In this document: in pieces, positions 1 to 6,054 of the stretch
Layout of the letters: every line of letters starts with the position of its first letter
Numbering within the stretch: the first letter of the stretch is position 1
Origin: Hyphomonadaceae bacterium
Lineage (GTDB): Bacteria; Pseudomonadota; Alphaproteobacteria; Caulobacterales; Aquidulcibacteraceae
Assembly: GCA_016791325.1 (NCBI GenBank)
Contig: JAEUMU010000234.1
Span: forward strand, 1-8,846
Reading direction: 5' to 3'
Length of the DNA stretch: 8,846 nt
The notes under the pieces: model-generated
The model's input: only the letters and a program-made list of their open reading frames with translations
Told to the model about the DNA's origin: nothing
The model's database searches: none
Made by a program: the position numbers and the translations under genes

Positions 1-1280
1 TGACGTTCTTTCATCGCGACGACGCAGTGGCCGACATCGCCGCTAGCGTGTTGACACAAGCAAGCGCGGCGCGCCCTTTTGCAAAACGTGGCGACGCGGC
101 GCAAACGCCGATCGAGGCGCGCGTGCGGTTTTTGGATGCGATGAAAGATTATCGCATCGCCAGCGTGAGCGCGCGGCGGCTTGACCGCGCCGAGGGCGGG
201 GTGGAGAGCGTGGACGCGCCGCTCGTGCTTGAGCCCGCAGCTGCGGAGGCGATGGCGCAGGCGCTGCTTTCGGATCGGCGCGCCGCGGCGGAAAGCCTCG
301 ATGTTGAGGTGGGGCCGGCGCAGTTGGCGCTTGAGCCCGGCGATTTGGTGCGTTTCGATGGCGGCGCAACCTACCTTATCGCGCGCATCGAGGATACCGA
401 AGCGCGCCGTATGGAGTTGCGCCGGGCGCGCGATGCGACGGCGCCAGATCTGGCGTTGCCTGAACCGGCGCCGCCGAGCCCGCCGGCAGATTCGCCCACG
501 CCGGTATTGGCGGTGCTGGATTTGCCGGCTTTGCCTGGTGTTGAGGACGATGACCGCCCGCTTGCGGCAGTGTTTGCTGCGCCCTGGCGTGGGCAACACG
601 AGGTGTTCGCCGGGCCGGAGGACGCTTTGATGACGCGCCGCGCGATCGTGCGGCGTGCGGCGATCATGGGCGAGTTGGTATGGGCGCTGTGGCCCGGCCC
701 GGTGGGTCGATGGGATCGCGGCAATCGCATGCGCGTGCGCATTTTCGACGGCGCGCTAAGTAGCGCCAGCGCTGCGGCCGTGCTGGCGGGGGCGAACGTC
801 TTCGCGATCCAGAACGGCGGCGAATGGGAGATTGTGCAGGCGCGCGACTGTGTGCTGGTCAGCGACGGCGAGTACGTTTTCTCGGGTCTCCTTCGCGGGC
901 AGGCGGGAAGCGCGCACGCCATGGCGGCGCCGCATCCGATTGGCGCGCGCATCATCAAGCTAGACGAGCGCTTGGCTCGGTTGGAGATCGGCGCGCACGA
1001 ATGGCGCGAAGCGTTGCCGTTTGCGGCACCGCCATCGGGGGCGCTGCCCAGCGACGCACGGGCGGCGCGCAGCGAAATCATCCTGCCTCATGCGGGGCTG
1101 CGCCCGCGCGCGCCGGCGCATCTGCGGGCTAGAAAGCTGACCGGTGGCGATATCAGGCTGTCGTGGGTGCGGTGCGCGCGCATCGGCGGCGACGCCTGGG
1201 GGCCAGGCGAGCCGTCCCTGGGTCCAAAGCGGCGTGATCAAGCGAATGGCCGAGGTCTCTGTGCCGTCCTGGACCTATAG
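1..1280 (+). CDS. GTA gp15-like baseplate/tail protein ('megatron'), 3' part only, frameshifted near its end
   Basis: This is the C-terminal part of the large host-specificity or baseplate hub protein of alphaproteobacterial gene transfer agents, a tail-tip structural protein normally around 1,300 residues long. The frame is open to the left edge, with Thr-Phe-Phe-His-Arg-Asp codons upstream of the in-frame GTG at 27, so that GTG is not the real start. Family-typical stretches include ARVRFLDAMKDYRIASVSA (about 117-173), a region where LALEPGDLVRFDGG precedes YLIARIED (about 327-395), and a segment where VFAIQNGGEWEIVQARD is followed by FSGLLRGQAGSAHAM (about 798-920). Near the end, LSWVRCARIGGDAW (about 1158-1199) matches the usual final module. 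After PSLG (ending about 1223) the frame reads unrelated residues to a TAG at 1278-1280, while the expected ending continues in another frame to 1398. gp15 is the last large gene of the canonical GTA cluster, so this probably marks the cluster's 3' end. The family call rests on remembered motifs, not alignment. Confidence 0.85.
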   Translation, partial: TFFHRDDAVADIAASVLTQASAARPFAKRGDAAQTPIEARVRFLDAMKDYRIASVSARRLDRAEGGVESVDAPLVLEPAAAEAMAQALLSDRRAAAESLDVEVGPAQLALEPGDLVRFDGGATYLIARIEDTEARRMELRRARDATAPDLALPEPAPPSPPADSPTPVLAVLDLPALPGVEDDDRPLAAVFAAPWRGQHEVFAGPEDALMTRRAIVRRAAIMGELVWALWPGPVGRWDRGNRMRVRIFDGALSSASAAAVLAGANVFAIQNGGEWEIVQARDCVLVSDGEYVFSGLLRGQAGSAHAMAAPHPIGARIIKLDERLARLEIGAHEWREALPFAAPPSGALPSDARAARSEIILPHAGLRPRAPAHLRARKLTGGDIRLSWVRCARIGGDAWGPGEPSLGPKRRDQANGRGLCAVLDL

Positions 1281-1398
1281 TGCGGCCGCCCAGGCCGAGG
1301 ATTTTGGCGCGCCGCCCGGTTCGTTGCACTTTCGAGTCGCGCAGATTGACGATGGCGGTCGCCCAGGGTTGAACAAGGAGTTAACCATAACATTATAG
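1222..1398 (+). pseudogene. Out-of-frame remnant of the gp15 C-terminus
   Basis: This frame begins with VQSGVIKRMAEVSVPSWTY, followed by SAAAQAEDFGAPPGSLHFRV and AQIDDGGRPGLNKELTITL, and stops at TAG 1396-1398. It is the normal ending of the GTA gp15 family: an aromatic-Tyr-(Ser/Thr)-Ala-Ala segment, then an acidic-Phe-Gly stretch, then a beta strand and the terminal ELTI-like strand. It lies in a different frame from the upstream 1-1280 coding sequence. The residues that normally join PLGE to the (G)VV(K/R) strand, roughly 8-10 residues including a conserved Tyr-Arg, appear to be missing. A small deletion of length 3n+2 at about 1221 explains both the frame change and the lost residues; a single-base insertion would explain only the frame. 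I see no ribosome binding site that would make this an independent gene. Confidence 0.7.
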
Positions 1399-1407
1399 GC
1401 TGAGGTG

Positions 1408-1451
1408 TCGCCCGCTTGGGCGAATCCGCGTCTTGTCCGCCAGACTGGCGG
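1408..1451. other. Two adjacent GC-rich hairpins between the GTA gene and dnaJ-like gene
   Basis: The first hairpin pairs TCGCCC (1408-1413) with GGGCGA (1418-1423) around a 4-nt loop. The second pairs CCGCCA (1437-1442) with TGGCGG (1446-1451) around a 3-nt loop. They lie just after the last stop of the gp15 remnant, where transcription of the GTA cluster might end. Neither is followed by a run of T, so neither is a convincing intrinsic terminator. The remaining non-coding bases, 1399-1489, hold nothing else I recognise. Confidence 0.3.
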
Positions 1452-1489
1452 GGCGCTGAGGCGCGGGAAGCTGGAGCGTTGTCGGAAGC

Positions 1490-2404
1490 TTGAGCTGGGA
1501 TCCTTACGCCGCACTCGGCCTGGGCCGAACCGCCAGCGCGGATGAAATCCGCCGCGCTTACCGCAGCTTGGCCAAGGAGCTGCATCCCGACGTGCGCCCC
1601 GGAGATAAACAAGCCGAAGAGCGCTTCAAGCGCGCCACGGCCGCCTTCAATCTGCTTTCCGATCCCGCCACCAAATCCCGCTTCGATCGCGGCGAAATCG
1701 ACGCTGACGGCAACGAGCGCATGGCTTATGGCGGCGCGCGATCGCGACAGGGCGCGCGGGCGCACGCAGGCGCGGGCGCCGGGCCAGGCGGCGGGCCCGG
1801 GCCAGGCGCCGATGCGTTTGATCTCGGCGACATTTTTTCGGACCTGTTCGGACCTGGTTTCGGCGGCGGGCGGGGCTATACGCGCATGCGCGGGCGCGAC
1901 ATCCGCTTCACGCTCGACATTGACTTTCTGGACGCGGTGAACGGCGCCCGCCGGCGGGTGAGCCTATCGGAAGGACGAACGCTGGACGTCGCAATTCCGG
2001 CCGGGGTCGAGAGCGGCCAGGTGCTGCGCCTGAAAGGCCAGGGCGGCGCCGGCGTGCAGGGCGGCCCGGCTGGCGACGCCTTGGTGGAACTGAATGTACG
2101 GCCTCACCCCTTTTTCCGGAGAGAGGGCCAAGACATTCACATGGATTTGAGCATCTCTCTCACCGAGGCAGTGGAGGGCGGCCGCCTGCAAGCGCCCACG
2201 CCCAGCGGGCCGGTGACGCTGACCATCCCGGCGGGCTCTAACACCGGCAAGGTGCTGCGGCTGAAGGGAAAAGGCGTTTCCGGCCAGGGCGATCAGTTCG
2301 TGCGGCTACAGATCATGTTGCCCGAGACGCCGGACGACGAACTGAAGAAATTCGTCAAGAAGTGGCCTAAGCGCGACGTGACGCCGCCACGCCCCTCGGA
2401 GTAA
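1490..2404 (+). CDS. DnaJ/CbpA-like class B J-domain co-chaperone
   Basis: This 304-residue Hsp40-type co-chaperone would deliver client proteins to DnaK (Hsp70) and stimulate its ATPase in the cytoplasm. The J domain spans about residues 4-67, with the essential HPD triad at 32-34 and a basic helix II (RRAYRSLAKE, 21-30). A Gly-rich linker follows at 81-130 and contains a D-I-F motif (DLGDIFSDLFG, 111-121), as in DnaJ and CbpA. Two C-terminal beta domains follow at about 136-207 and 215-278; each carries an IPAG turn (169-172 and 246-249) and a VLRLKG strand (178-183 and 255-260). There is no CxxCxGxG zinc-finger repeat, so this is class B, and its length is close to E. coli CbpA (306). The start is taken as TTG at 1490: the frame has a stop at 1457-1459 and no ATG or GTG lies between. 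A GGAG at 1473-1476 is a rather distant ribosome binding site. It stands alone between the GTA end and the PepSY operon. Confidence 0.9.
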   Translation: MSWDPYAALGLGRTASADEIRRAYRSLAKELHPDVRPGDKQAEERFKRATAAFNLLSDPATKSRFDRGEIDADGNERMAYGGARSRQGARAHAGAGAGPGGGPGPGADAFDLGDIFSDLFGPGFGGGRGYTRMRGRDIRFTLDIDFLDAVNGARRRVSLSEGRTLDVAIPAGVESGQVLRLKGQGGAGVQGGPAGDALVELNVRPHPFFRREGQDIHMDLSISLTEAVEGGRLQAPTPSGPVTLTIPAGSNTGKVLRLKGKGVSGQGDQFVRLQIMLPETPDDELKKFVKKWPKRDVTPPRPSE

Positions 2405-2411
2405 GCGGTAT

Positions 2412-2445
2412 CGTTCAGCGCCCGTTCAGTGCGTTCGCCCTAAAC
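2412..2445 (+). promoter_or_regulatory. Tandem CGTTCAG operator, candidate response-regulator box and promoter
   Basis: CGTTCAG occurs at 2412-2418 and again at 2423-2429, so the repeat period is 11 bp, one helical turn. A third partial copy, CGTTCG, sits at 2432-2437. Direct repeats spaced by one turn are typical of OmpR/PhoP-family regulator sites. The array lies 38 bp before the PepSY-kinase operon, which encodes such a regulator, so autoregulation is a natural inference. A -10-like CCTAAA at 2439-2444 follows the second repeat by 9 bp. If it is used, transcription would start around 2450, almost at the ATG (2456). No good -35 element is seen; the repeat would replace it in an activator-dependent promoter. 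I noticed no second tandem copy of the repeat in the window. Confidence 0.55.
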
Positions 2446-2455
2446 GGGAAAGACG

Positions 2456-2758
2456 ATGCTTCTAAGGACGCTCCTCCTCAGCGCCGTGTTAACGGTTAGC
2501 GCCGCCGCAGCAGCCACGCCTGTGGCCGCGCAGCAATCCGGCTTGGGGTTTATGCAGCCCAGCTGGATGATCCCAGTGCAGGGGGAGGGACGGCGGGAAA
2601 TTCGTTCCCTGCGGGAAGTAGTGGAAGAAATTCGCTCTCGTTACGGCGGGGAGCTGATTTCGGCGCGCCTTGAGGACGGGGCGCGTCCGTTTTATGTCCT
2701 GCGCTGGCGAATGCCCGACGGCCAAGTGCGCGATTTCCGCGTCGACGCCGCGCGCTAG
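2456..2758 (+). CDS. Small exported PepSY-like protein
   Basis: This 100-residue protein is predicted to be periplasmic. It has a Sec signal peptide: Arg4, a hydrophobic core at about 5-20, and a likely signal peptidase site after Ala25 (PVAA then QQ). The mature part holds one PepSY-like unit at about 46-98. A helix (REIRSLREVVEEIRSRYGG) is followed by strands LISARLEDG, PFYVLRWRMPDG and VRDFRVDAA, the usual helix-plus-beta-hairpin pattern ending in DG-V-x-x-(V/F)-x-V. It is the first gene of a three-gene unit, 11 nt before the response regulator. Genes of this type often precede PhoPQ-like systems in alphaproteobacteria. In Sinorhizobium a small periplasmic protein, FeuN, restrains the FeuPQ kinase, and this protein could play the same part; homology to FeuN is untested. 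The ATG at 2456 is preceded by GGGAA at 2446-2450. Confidence 0.8.
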   Translation: MLLRTLLLSAVLTVSAAAAATPVAAQQSGLGFMQPSWMIPVQGEGRREIRSLREVVEEIRSRYGGELISARLEDGARPFYVLRWRMPDGQVRDFRVDAAR

Positions 2759-2769
2759 GAAAATGAAGC

Positions 2770-3441
2770 ATGCGGCTGCTGGTGGTCGAAGACGATAAGA
2801 ACCTTCGCGAGCAGCTGGCTGCAGCGCTCGGCGATGCGGGCTACAGCGTCGACACCGCAGACAATGGCGAGGATGGGCAATTCCTCGGCGAGACAGAGCC
2901 TTACGATTTGGCGATCCTCGATCTGGGGTTGCCCAAAGTGGATGGGCTTTCGGTGCTGAAGTCTTGGCGCAAGGGCGGGCGCACCATGCCGGTGCTGATC
3001 CTCTCGGCGCGGGATCGGTGGAGCGAGAAGGTCGAGGGGCTCGATCTTGGCGCCAATGACTACGTCACCAAGCCGTTTCACATGGGCGAACTGCTGGCGC
3101 GCGTGCGCGCCAATGTGCGTCGCCAAACCGATCATACCAGCTCAATCCTTCAAGTAGGCGACCTGCAGCTCAATTCGGCCACCGGGCAGGTGACGGTCAA
3201 TGGCGCGCCGGTAAAGCTGACGGCATATCAATATAAGGTGCTGGATTATTTGATGCACCACGCCGGGCGTATCGTCTCGCGCAGCGAGCTCACCGAGAAA
3301 ATCTACGCGCAAGATCACGAGCGCGATTCCAACACCATCGAGGTGTTCATCGGCATCTTGCGGCGCAAGATCGGTTCTGAGCGCATCATCACTGAAAAAG
3401 GGCTCGGATACCGGTTGGTTGATCCCGCGGCGGCGCAGTGA
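2770..3441 (+). CDS. feuP: OmpR/PhoP-family response regulator (FeuP-like)
   Basis: This is a 223-residue DNA-binding response regulator. The receiver domain (1-115) has the acidic pair Asp8/Asp9, phosphoacceptor Asp51 in AILDLGLP, Ser79 in the switch position (LILSARD) and Lys101 in the conserved VTKPF. The C-terminal winged helix (about 128-218) shows LTAYQYKVLDYLM, then a recognition-helix region (ERDSNTIEVFIGILRRKIG) and the terminal wing (IITEKGLGYRLV). It would be phosphorylated by the kinase encoded immediately downstream. An AGGA at 2757-2760 is a good ribosome binding site for the ATG at 2770. The stop overlaps the kinase start by 4 nt, implying translational coupling. The name feuP is used because the rhizobial feuPQ pair lies upstream of cycHJKL exactly as here, and because the kinase is PhoQ-like. 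A plain PhoP-like label would be equally safe. The direct repeat at 2412-2429 is its likely own target. Confidence 0.88.
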   Translation: MRLLVVEDDKNLREQLAAALGDAGYSVDTADNGEDGQFLGETEPYDLAILDLGLPKVDGLSVLKSWRKGGRTMPVLILSARDRWSEKVEGLDLGANDYVTKPFHMGELLARVRANVRRQTDHTSSILQVGDLQLNSATGQVTVNGAPVKLTAYQYKVLDYLMHHAGRIVSRSELTEKIYAQDHERDSNTIEVFIGILRRKIGSERIITEKGLGYRLVDPAAAQ

Positions 3442-4892
3442 GCGAACAGCCCAAGGGCGTTATTGAGCGCTTCCAGCGCCTCATGCGCCGCTCTTTGGCG
3501 GCGCGGCTTGTCACCATAGCTATCGTCAGCGTGATTGGCCTGGTTGCGGCGGGATGGATCGCGCACGAGCAGTTCAATCGCCAATTGCTGCGCCTGCTGA
3601 TTGATCCGGAAATCTCCACGGTGGCGGATAATCTGATCGGCAACGCCGCCCCCGGCCCTGAGGGCGAGCTGACGCTGCGCGATTTGCCTTACGACCCCCG
3701 TTATGTGCAGCCGCTGAGCGGGCGCTATTTCCAGATCGCCAGCATCGGGGCTCGCGGGAACGTCGAAGTGCGCATCATTTCGCCTTCGCTGTTCGACGTG
3801 GCTATCGCCCTTGATCCAAAAACGCTGCGTGACCTCGTTGCGCCAGACGCGCCCGCGACACGGACTTTTCTCGATATTCCCGGCCCCGACGAGGAGCCCT
3901 TACGGGTCGTGGCGCAGGTAGTGGAGATTCCCAACCTCCAGGGGCGTTATCTTTTTCTTGTCGGCGTTGCGCCGAAGGCGATCTTGGCGCCCGCGGCCAA
4001 TCTCGTCGGCGTGGCGTTCGCGGTATTCGTGGCGTTCTGCACGCTAATGGTGGCGGCGGTGACGGTGCTGCAAGTGCGCATCGGGCTTGAGCCTTTGAGC
4101 GCGTTGCGGCGCGACATCGCCGATGTGCGGCGGGGACAGAGCGAGCAATTGTCAGGGGAGTATCCGGCTGAATTGCAGCCGGTGGCGCAGGAACTCAATT
4201 CATTGCTGGCACATAACCGCGAGGTGGTGGAACGCGCGCGCCGGCACGTCGGCAATCTTGCCCACGCGCTGAAGACTCCCATCGCCGTCCTCAAGAACGC
4301 GGCTGCGGAAAACAAGGCCAATGACGGCGTGCTGCGGCAATCCGTTGAGGAGATGGAAGGCTTTGTGGAGCGCCAGTTGCGCCGGGCGCGGGTCGCGGCG
4401 CGCGCCGAGGCCCATGCTGGGGCCCAAGCGCAAACGATCGGCTACCGCACGCCGGTTCTGCACAACCTGGAAGATCTCGTTTTCATGATGGAGCAAAAGT
4501 ACGATCACCAGAAGGCGATCGACATTTCCATCGAAGCTGAGAACGACGTGACTTTTCGCGGCGAGCGCGAAGACTTGCTCGAGATGGCCGCCAACCTGAT
4601 TGATAACGCCTGCAAATACGGCAAGAGCCAAGTCGTGGTGCGGCTGCTGCCGCCGTTTGAAAGCGACGGCATGATGGAGATCGTCGTCGAAGACGATGGG
4701 CCCGGCCTATCCGATGAAGAACTTGCCCGCGCCATGGCCCGAGGCGCGCGGCTGGACGAAGCCGCGCCCGGGCAGGGTCTGGGCTTGTCCATTTTGAAGG
4801 AAACAGTCGACCTTTACGCGGGCGAACTGCTGTTTGAGCGCGGTCAACTCGGGGGCTTAAAGGCGCGGCTACGCCTGCCTGCGACGGACTGA
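3438..4892 (+). CDS. feuQ: PhoQ-like membrane sensor histidine kinase (FeuQ-like)
   Basis: This is a 484-residue inner-membrane sensor kinase. A basic N-terminal tail is followed by TM1 (about 22-41), a periplasmic sensor region of about 140 residues (42-185) and TM2 (about 186-211). A HAMP-like linker follows (about 212-262), then the dimerisation domain with His276 in LAHALKTP, the H-box variant seen in PhoQ. The ATPase domain carries the N box at 386-395 (NLIDNACKYG), G1 at 419-424 (DDGPGL) and G2 at 445-450 (GQGLGL), so all catalytic elements look intact. The periplasmic part has an acidic Pro-rich patch (DIPGPDEEP, about 146-154), reminiscent of but not demonstrably the PhoQ metal-binding patch. 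The GTG start at 3438 overlaps the regulator stop (GTGA). In Rhizobium, feuPQ mutants were linked to iron uptake, and in Sinorhizobium to osmoadaptation and cyclic glucan export. The stimulus here cannot be read from sequence. Confidence 0.88.
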   Translation: MSEQPKGVIERFQRLMRRSLAARLVTIAIVSVIGLVAAGWIAHEQFNRQLLRLLIDPEISTVADNLIGNAAPGPEGELTLRDLPYDPRYVQPLSGRYFQIASIGARGNVEVRIISPSLFDVAIALDPKTLRDLVAPDAPATRTFLDIPGPDEEPLRVVAQVVEIPNLQGRYLFLVGVAPKAILAPAANLVGVAFAVFVAFCTLMVAAVTVLQVRIGLEPLSALRRDIADVRRGQSEQLSGEYPAELQPVAQELNSLLAHNREVVERARRHVGNLAHALKTPIAVLKNAAAENKANDGVLRQSVEEMEGFVERQLRRARVAARAEAHAGAQAQTIGYRTPVLHNLEDLVFMMEQKYDHQKAIDISIEAENDVTFRGEREDLLEMAANLIDNACKYGKSQVVVRLLPPFESDGMMEIVVEDDGPGLSDEELARAMARGARLDEAAPGQGLGLSILKETVDLYAGELLFERGQLGGLKARLRLPATD

Positions 4893-4947
4893 GCCTGCGG
4901 CGACGCTTAGCATTTCGGCGGGGCGCGAAACCGGCTAGCACCAAAAG

Positions 4948-5613
4948 GTGATTTCAAGCTTGGTTGTCTTTGCTTTTGGCGCGTTTGCCCTGGCCGCTGC
5001 GGCGTTTTGGGTTTTGCGCCGCTATCGCGACGCCGGCGGGCGGCGCGTGCGCAGCAGCATGCTGGCGTGCATTGGCGTCGCGTTGGCGGGGCTGGGCGTT
5101 TACCTGGCGATCGGGCGCCCCGAACTGCCGGATCAGCCGTATCAGGCGCGGCTCGAGGCCCTGAAAGGGCGCGACCCCAGAACCTTCACCGCTGACGAGG
5201 CGCTGGCCGTGCTGGCGCAAGCGGCGCGAGAGCATCCAGAAGATGCGTTGCCGTTCCTTTATAGTGGCCAGGTTTTGCTCTCCCAGGGGCGCGCGCAGGA
5301 GGCGGCCCGCCAGTTCGACGCCGCGTTGCGGCGCGCTCCCCAAATGCCGGAAGCCCTGATGGGCCTCGGCCGCGCAATCGTGCGAATGGAAGATGGGCGT
5401 GTGACGCCGGAAGCGGTGGCGGTGTTTCAGCAGGCCGCGGCGCTGAGCGATGATCCTGCGCCGTGGATTTATCAGGCCATGGCGGCGATGGAGACCGGTG
5501 ACGAAACCAATGCGCGCCGCCTTTGGGGCGAAGCGTTGACGCGCATGGCGCCGGACGATCCCCGGCGCGAGATGGCGGCGCGCATGAGCAGTGGCGCGGC
5601 GGGAGGACGATAA
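4948..5613 (+). CDS. ccmI: Cytochrome c maturation protein CcmI (CycH), apocytochrome chaperone
   Basis: CcmI binds the C-terminus of apocytochrome c in the periplasm and presents it to the CcmF/CcmH haem ligase. The 221-residue protein has TM1 at about 5-23, a basic cytoplasmic loop (RRYRDAGGRRVR, about 24-35), TM2 at about 37-55 and the family's signature GRPELPDQPY at 56-65. A TPR-type helical domain follows at about 84-205; its clearest repeat is at 100-133, with FLYSGQVLLSQGRAQEAARQ leading into the second helix. It is shorter than many CcmI proteins, with little beyond the TPR region. The GTG at 4948 is poorly spaced from any Shine-Dalgarno sequence. The in-frame TTG at 4960 sits 9 nt after AAGGTG (4945-4950) and is a credible alternative start giving 217 residues. 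A stop at 4936-4938 excludes starts further upstream. The 55-nt gap after the kinase gene holds no clear terminator or promoter. Confidence 0.88.
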   Translation: MISSLVVFAFGAFALAAAAFWVLRRYRDAGGRRVRSSMLACIGVALAGLGVYLAIGRPELPDQPYQARLEALKGRDPRTFTADEALAVLAQAAREHPEDALPFLYSGQVLLSQGRAQEAARQFDAALRRAPQMPEALMGLGRAIVRMEDGRVTPEAVAVFQQAAALSDDPAPWIYQAMAAMETGDETNARRLWGEALTRMAPDDPRREMAARMSSGAAGGR

Positions 5614-6054
5614 GTGAGGCGCAGGGATCAGAGGCTGATCATCATTGGCGCCGCCGGCGCCATCTTGATTGCGGCGGTGGCGCTGACCTTCACGGGCTTA
5701 CGCGATTCCGTGACGTATTTCGTTGCACCGTCCGATTTGGCGGAAAAGGCGGAGCCGGGGCGTTTGGTGCGCCTGGGCGGGCTGGTCGTGGATGGCACCG
5801 TGCGTCGCGACAGCGAGGGGGCTATTCTATTTGAAGTGACCGATGGCGCAGTGACGGCGTTGGTGCGCTACGATGGGGTGTTGCCGGATTTGTTTCGCGA
5901 GGGCCAGGGCGTGGTCGCAGAGGGGCGCTACACGCCAGGCGCCGCGTTCGAAGCTGACCGCGTGCTGGCCCGGCACGATGAAACCTATATGCCGCGCGAA
6001 GTTGCTGAGGCGCTTAAGCAGCGCGGCGAATGGAAGGGCGACGATCCGCGATGA
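5614..6054 (+). CDS. ccmE: Cytochrome c maturation haem chaperone CcmE (CycJ)
   Basis: CcmE is a membrane-anchored periplasmic chaperone that takes haem from CcmC, carries it covalently, and hands it to the CcmF/CcmH ligase. The 146-residue protein has a basic N-terminus (MRRRDQR), a single TM anchor at about 8-27, and an OB-fold beta domain at about 33-120 with VRLGGLVVDGTVRRD and FEVTDG strands. The covalent haem site is His121 in HDETYMP, with Tyr125 as the axial ligand of the HxxxY motif. Both are intact. The C-terminal tail is short and charged. The GTG start at 5614 directly abuts the ccmI stop (TAA 5611-5613) and is preceded by GGGAGGA at 5601-5607, the strongest ribosome binding site in the operon. 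The TGA stop overlaps the ccmF start as ATGA. Confidence 0.95.
   Translation: MRRRDQRLIIIGAAGAILIAAVALTFTGLRDSVTYFVAPSDLAEKAEPGRLVRLGGLVVDGTVRRDSEGAILFEVTDGAVTALVRYDGVLPDLFREGQGVVAEGRYTPGAAFEADRVLARHDETYMPREVAEALKQRGEWKGDDPR

Noticed and set aside
371..1081. Minus-strand open frame (236 residues) opposite the GTA gene
   Set aside because: Low-complexity Ala/Ser/Arg composition and complete overlap with well-supported gp15 coding sequence; no start signal or domain.
1215..1232. Programmed ribosomal frameshifting as the explanation of the gp15 frame change
   Set aside because: No heptameric slippery sequence or obvious +1 shift site is present, and conserved residues seem to be missing at the junction, which a programmed shift would not cause.
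1238..1765. Minus-strand open frame (175 residues) spanning the gp15 end and the dnaJ-like start
   Set aside because: It covers the conserved J domain in antisense and has no recognisable protein features. The gap is better explained by the frameshifted gp15 tail.
6030..6050. Upstream in-frame ATG as the ccmF start
   Set aside because: It would add MEGRRSA before the family-typical hydrophobic N-terminus and lies well inside ccmE; the ATGA overlap at 6051 matches the coupling seen at ccmF/ccmH.
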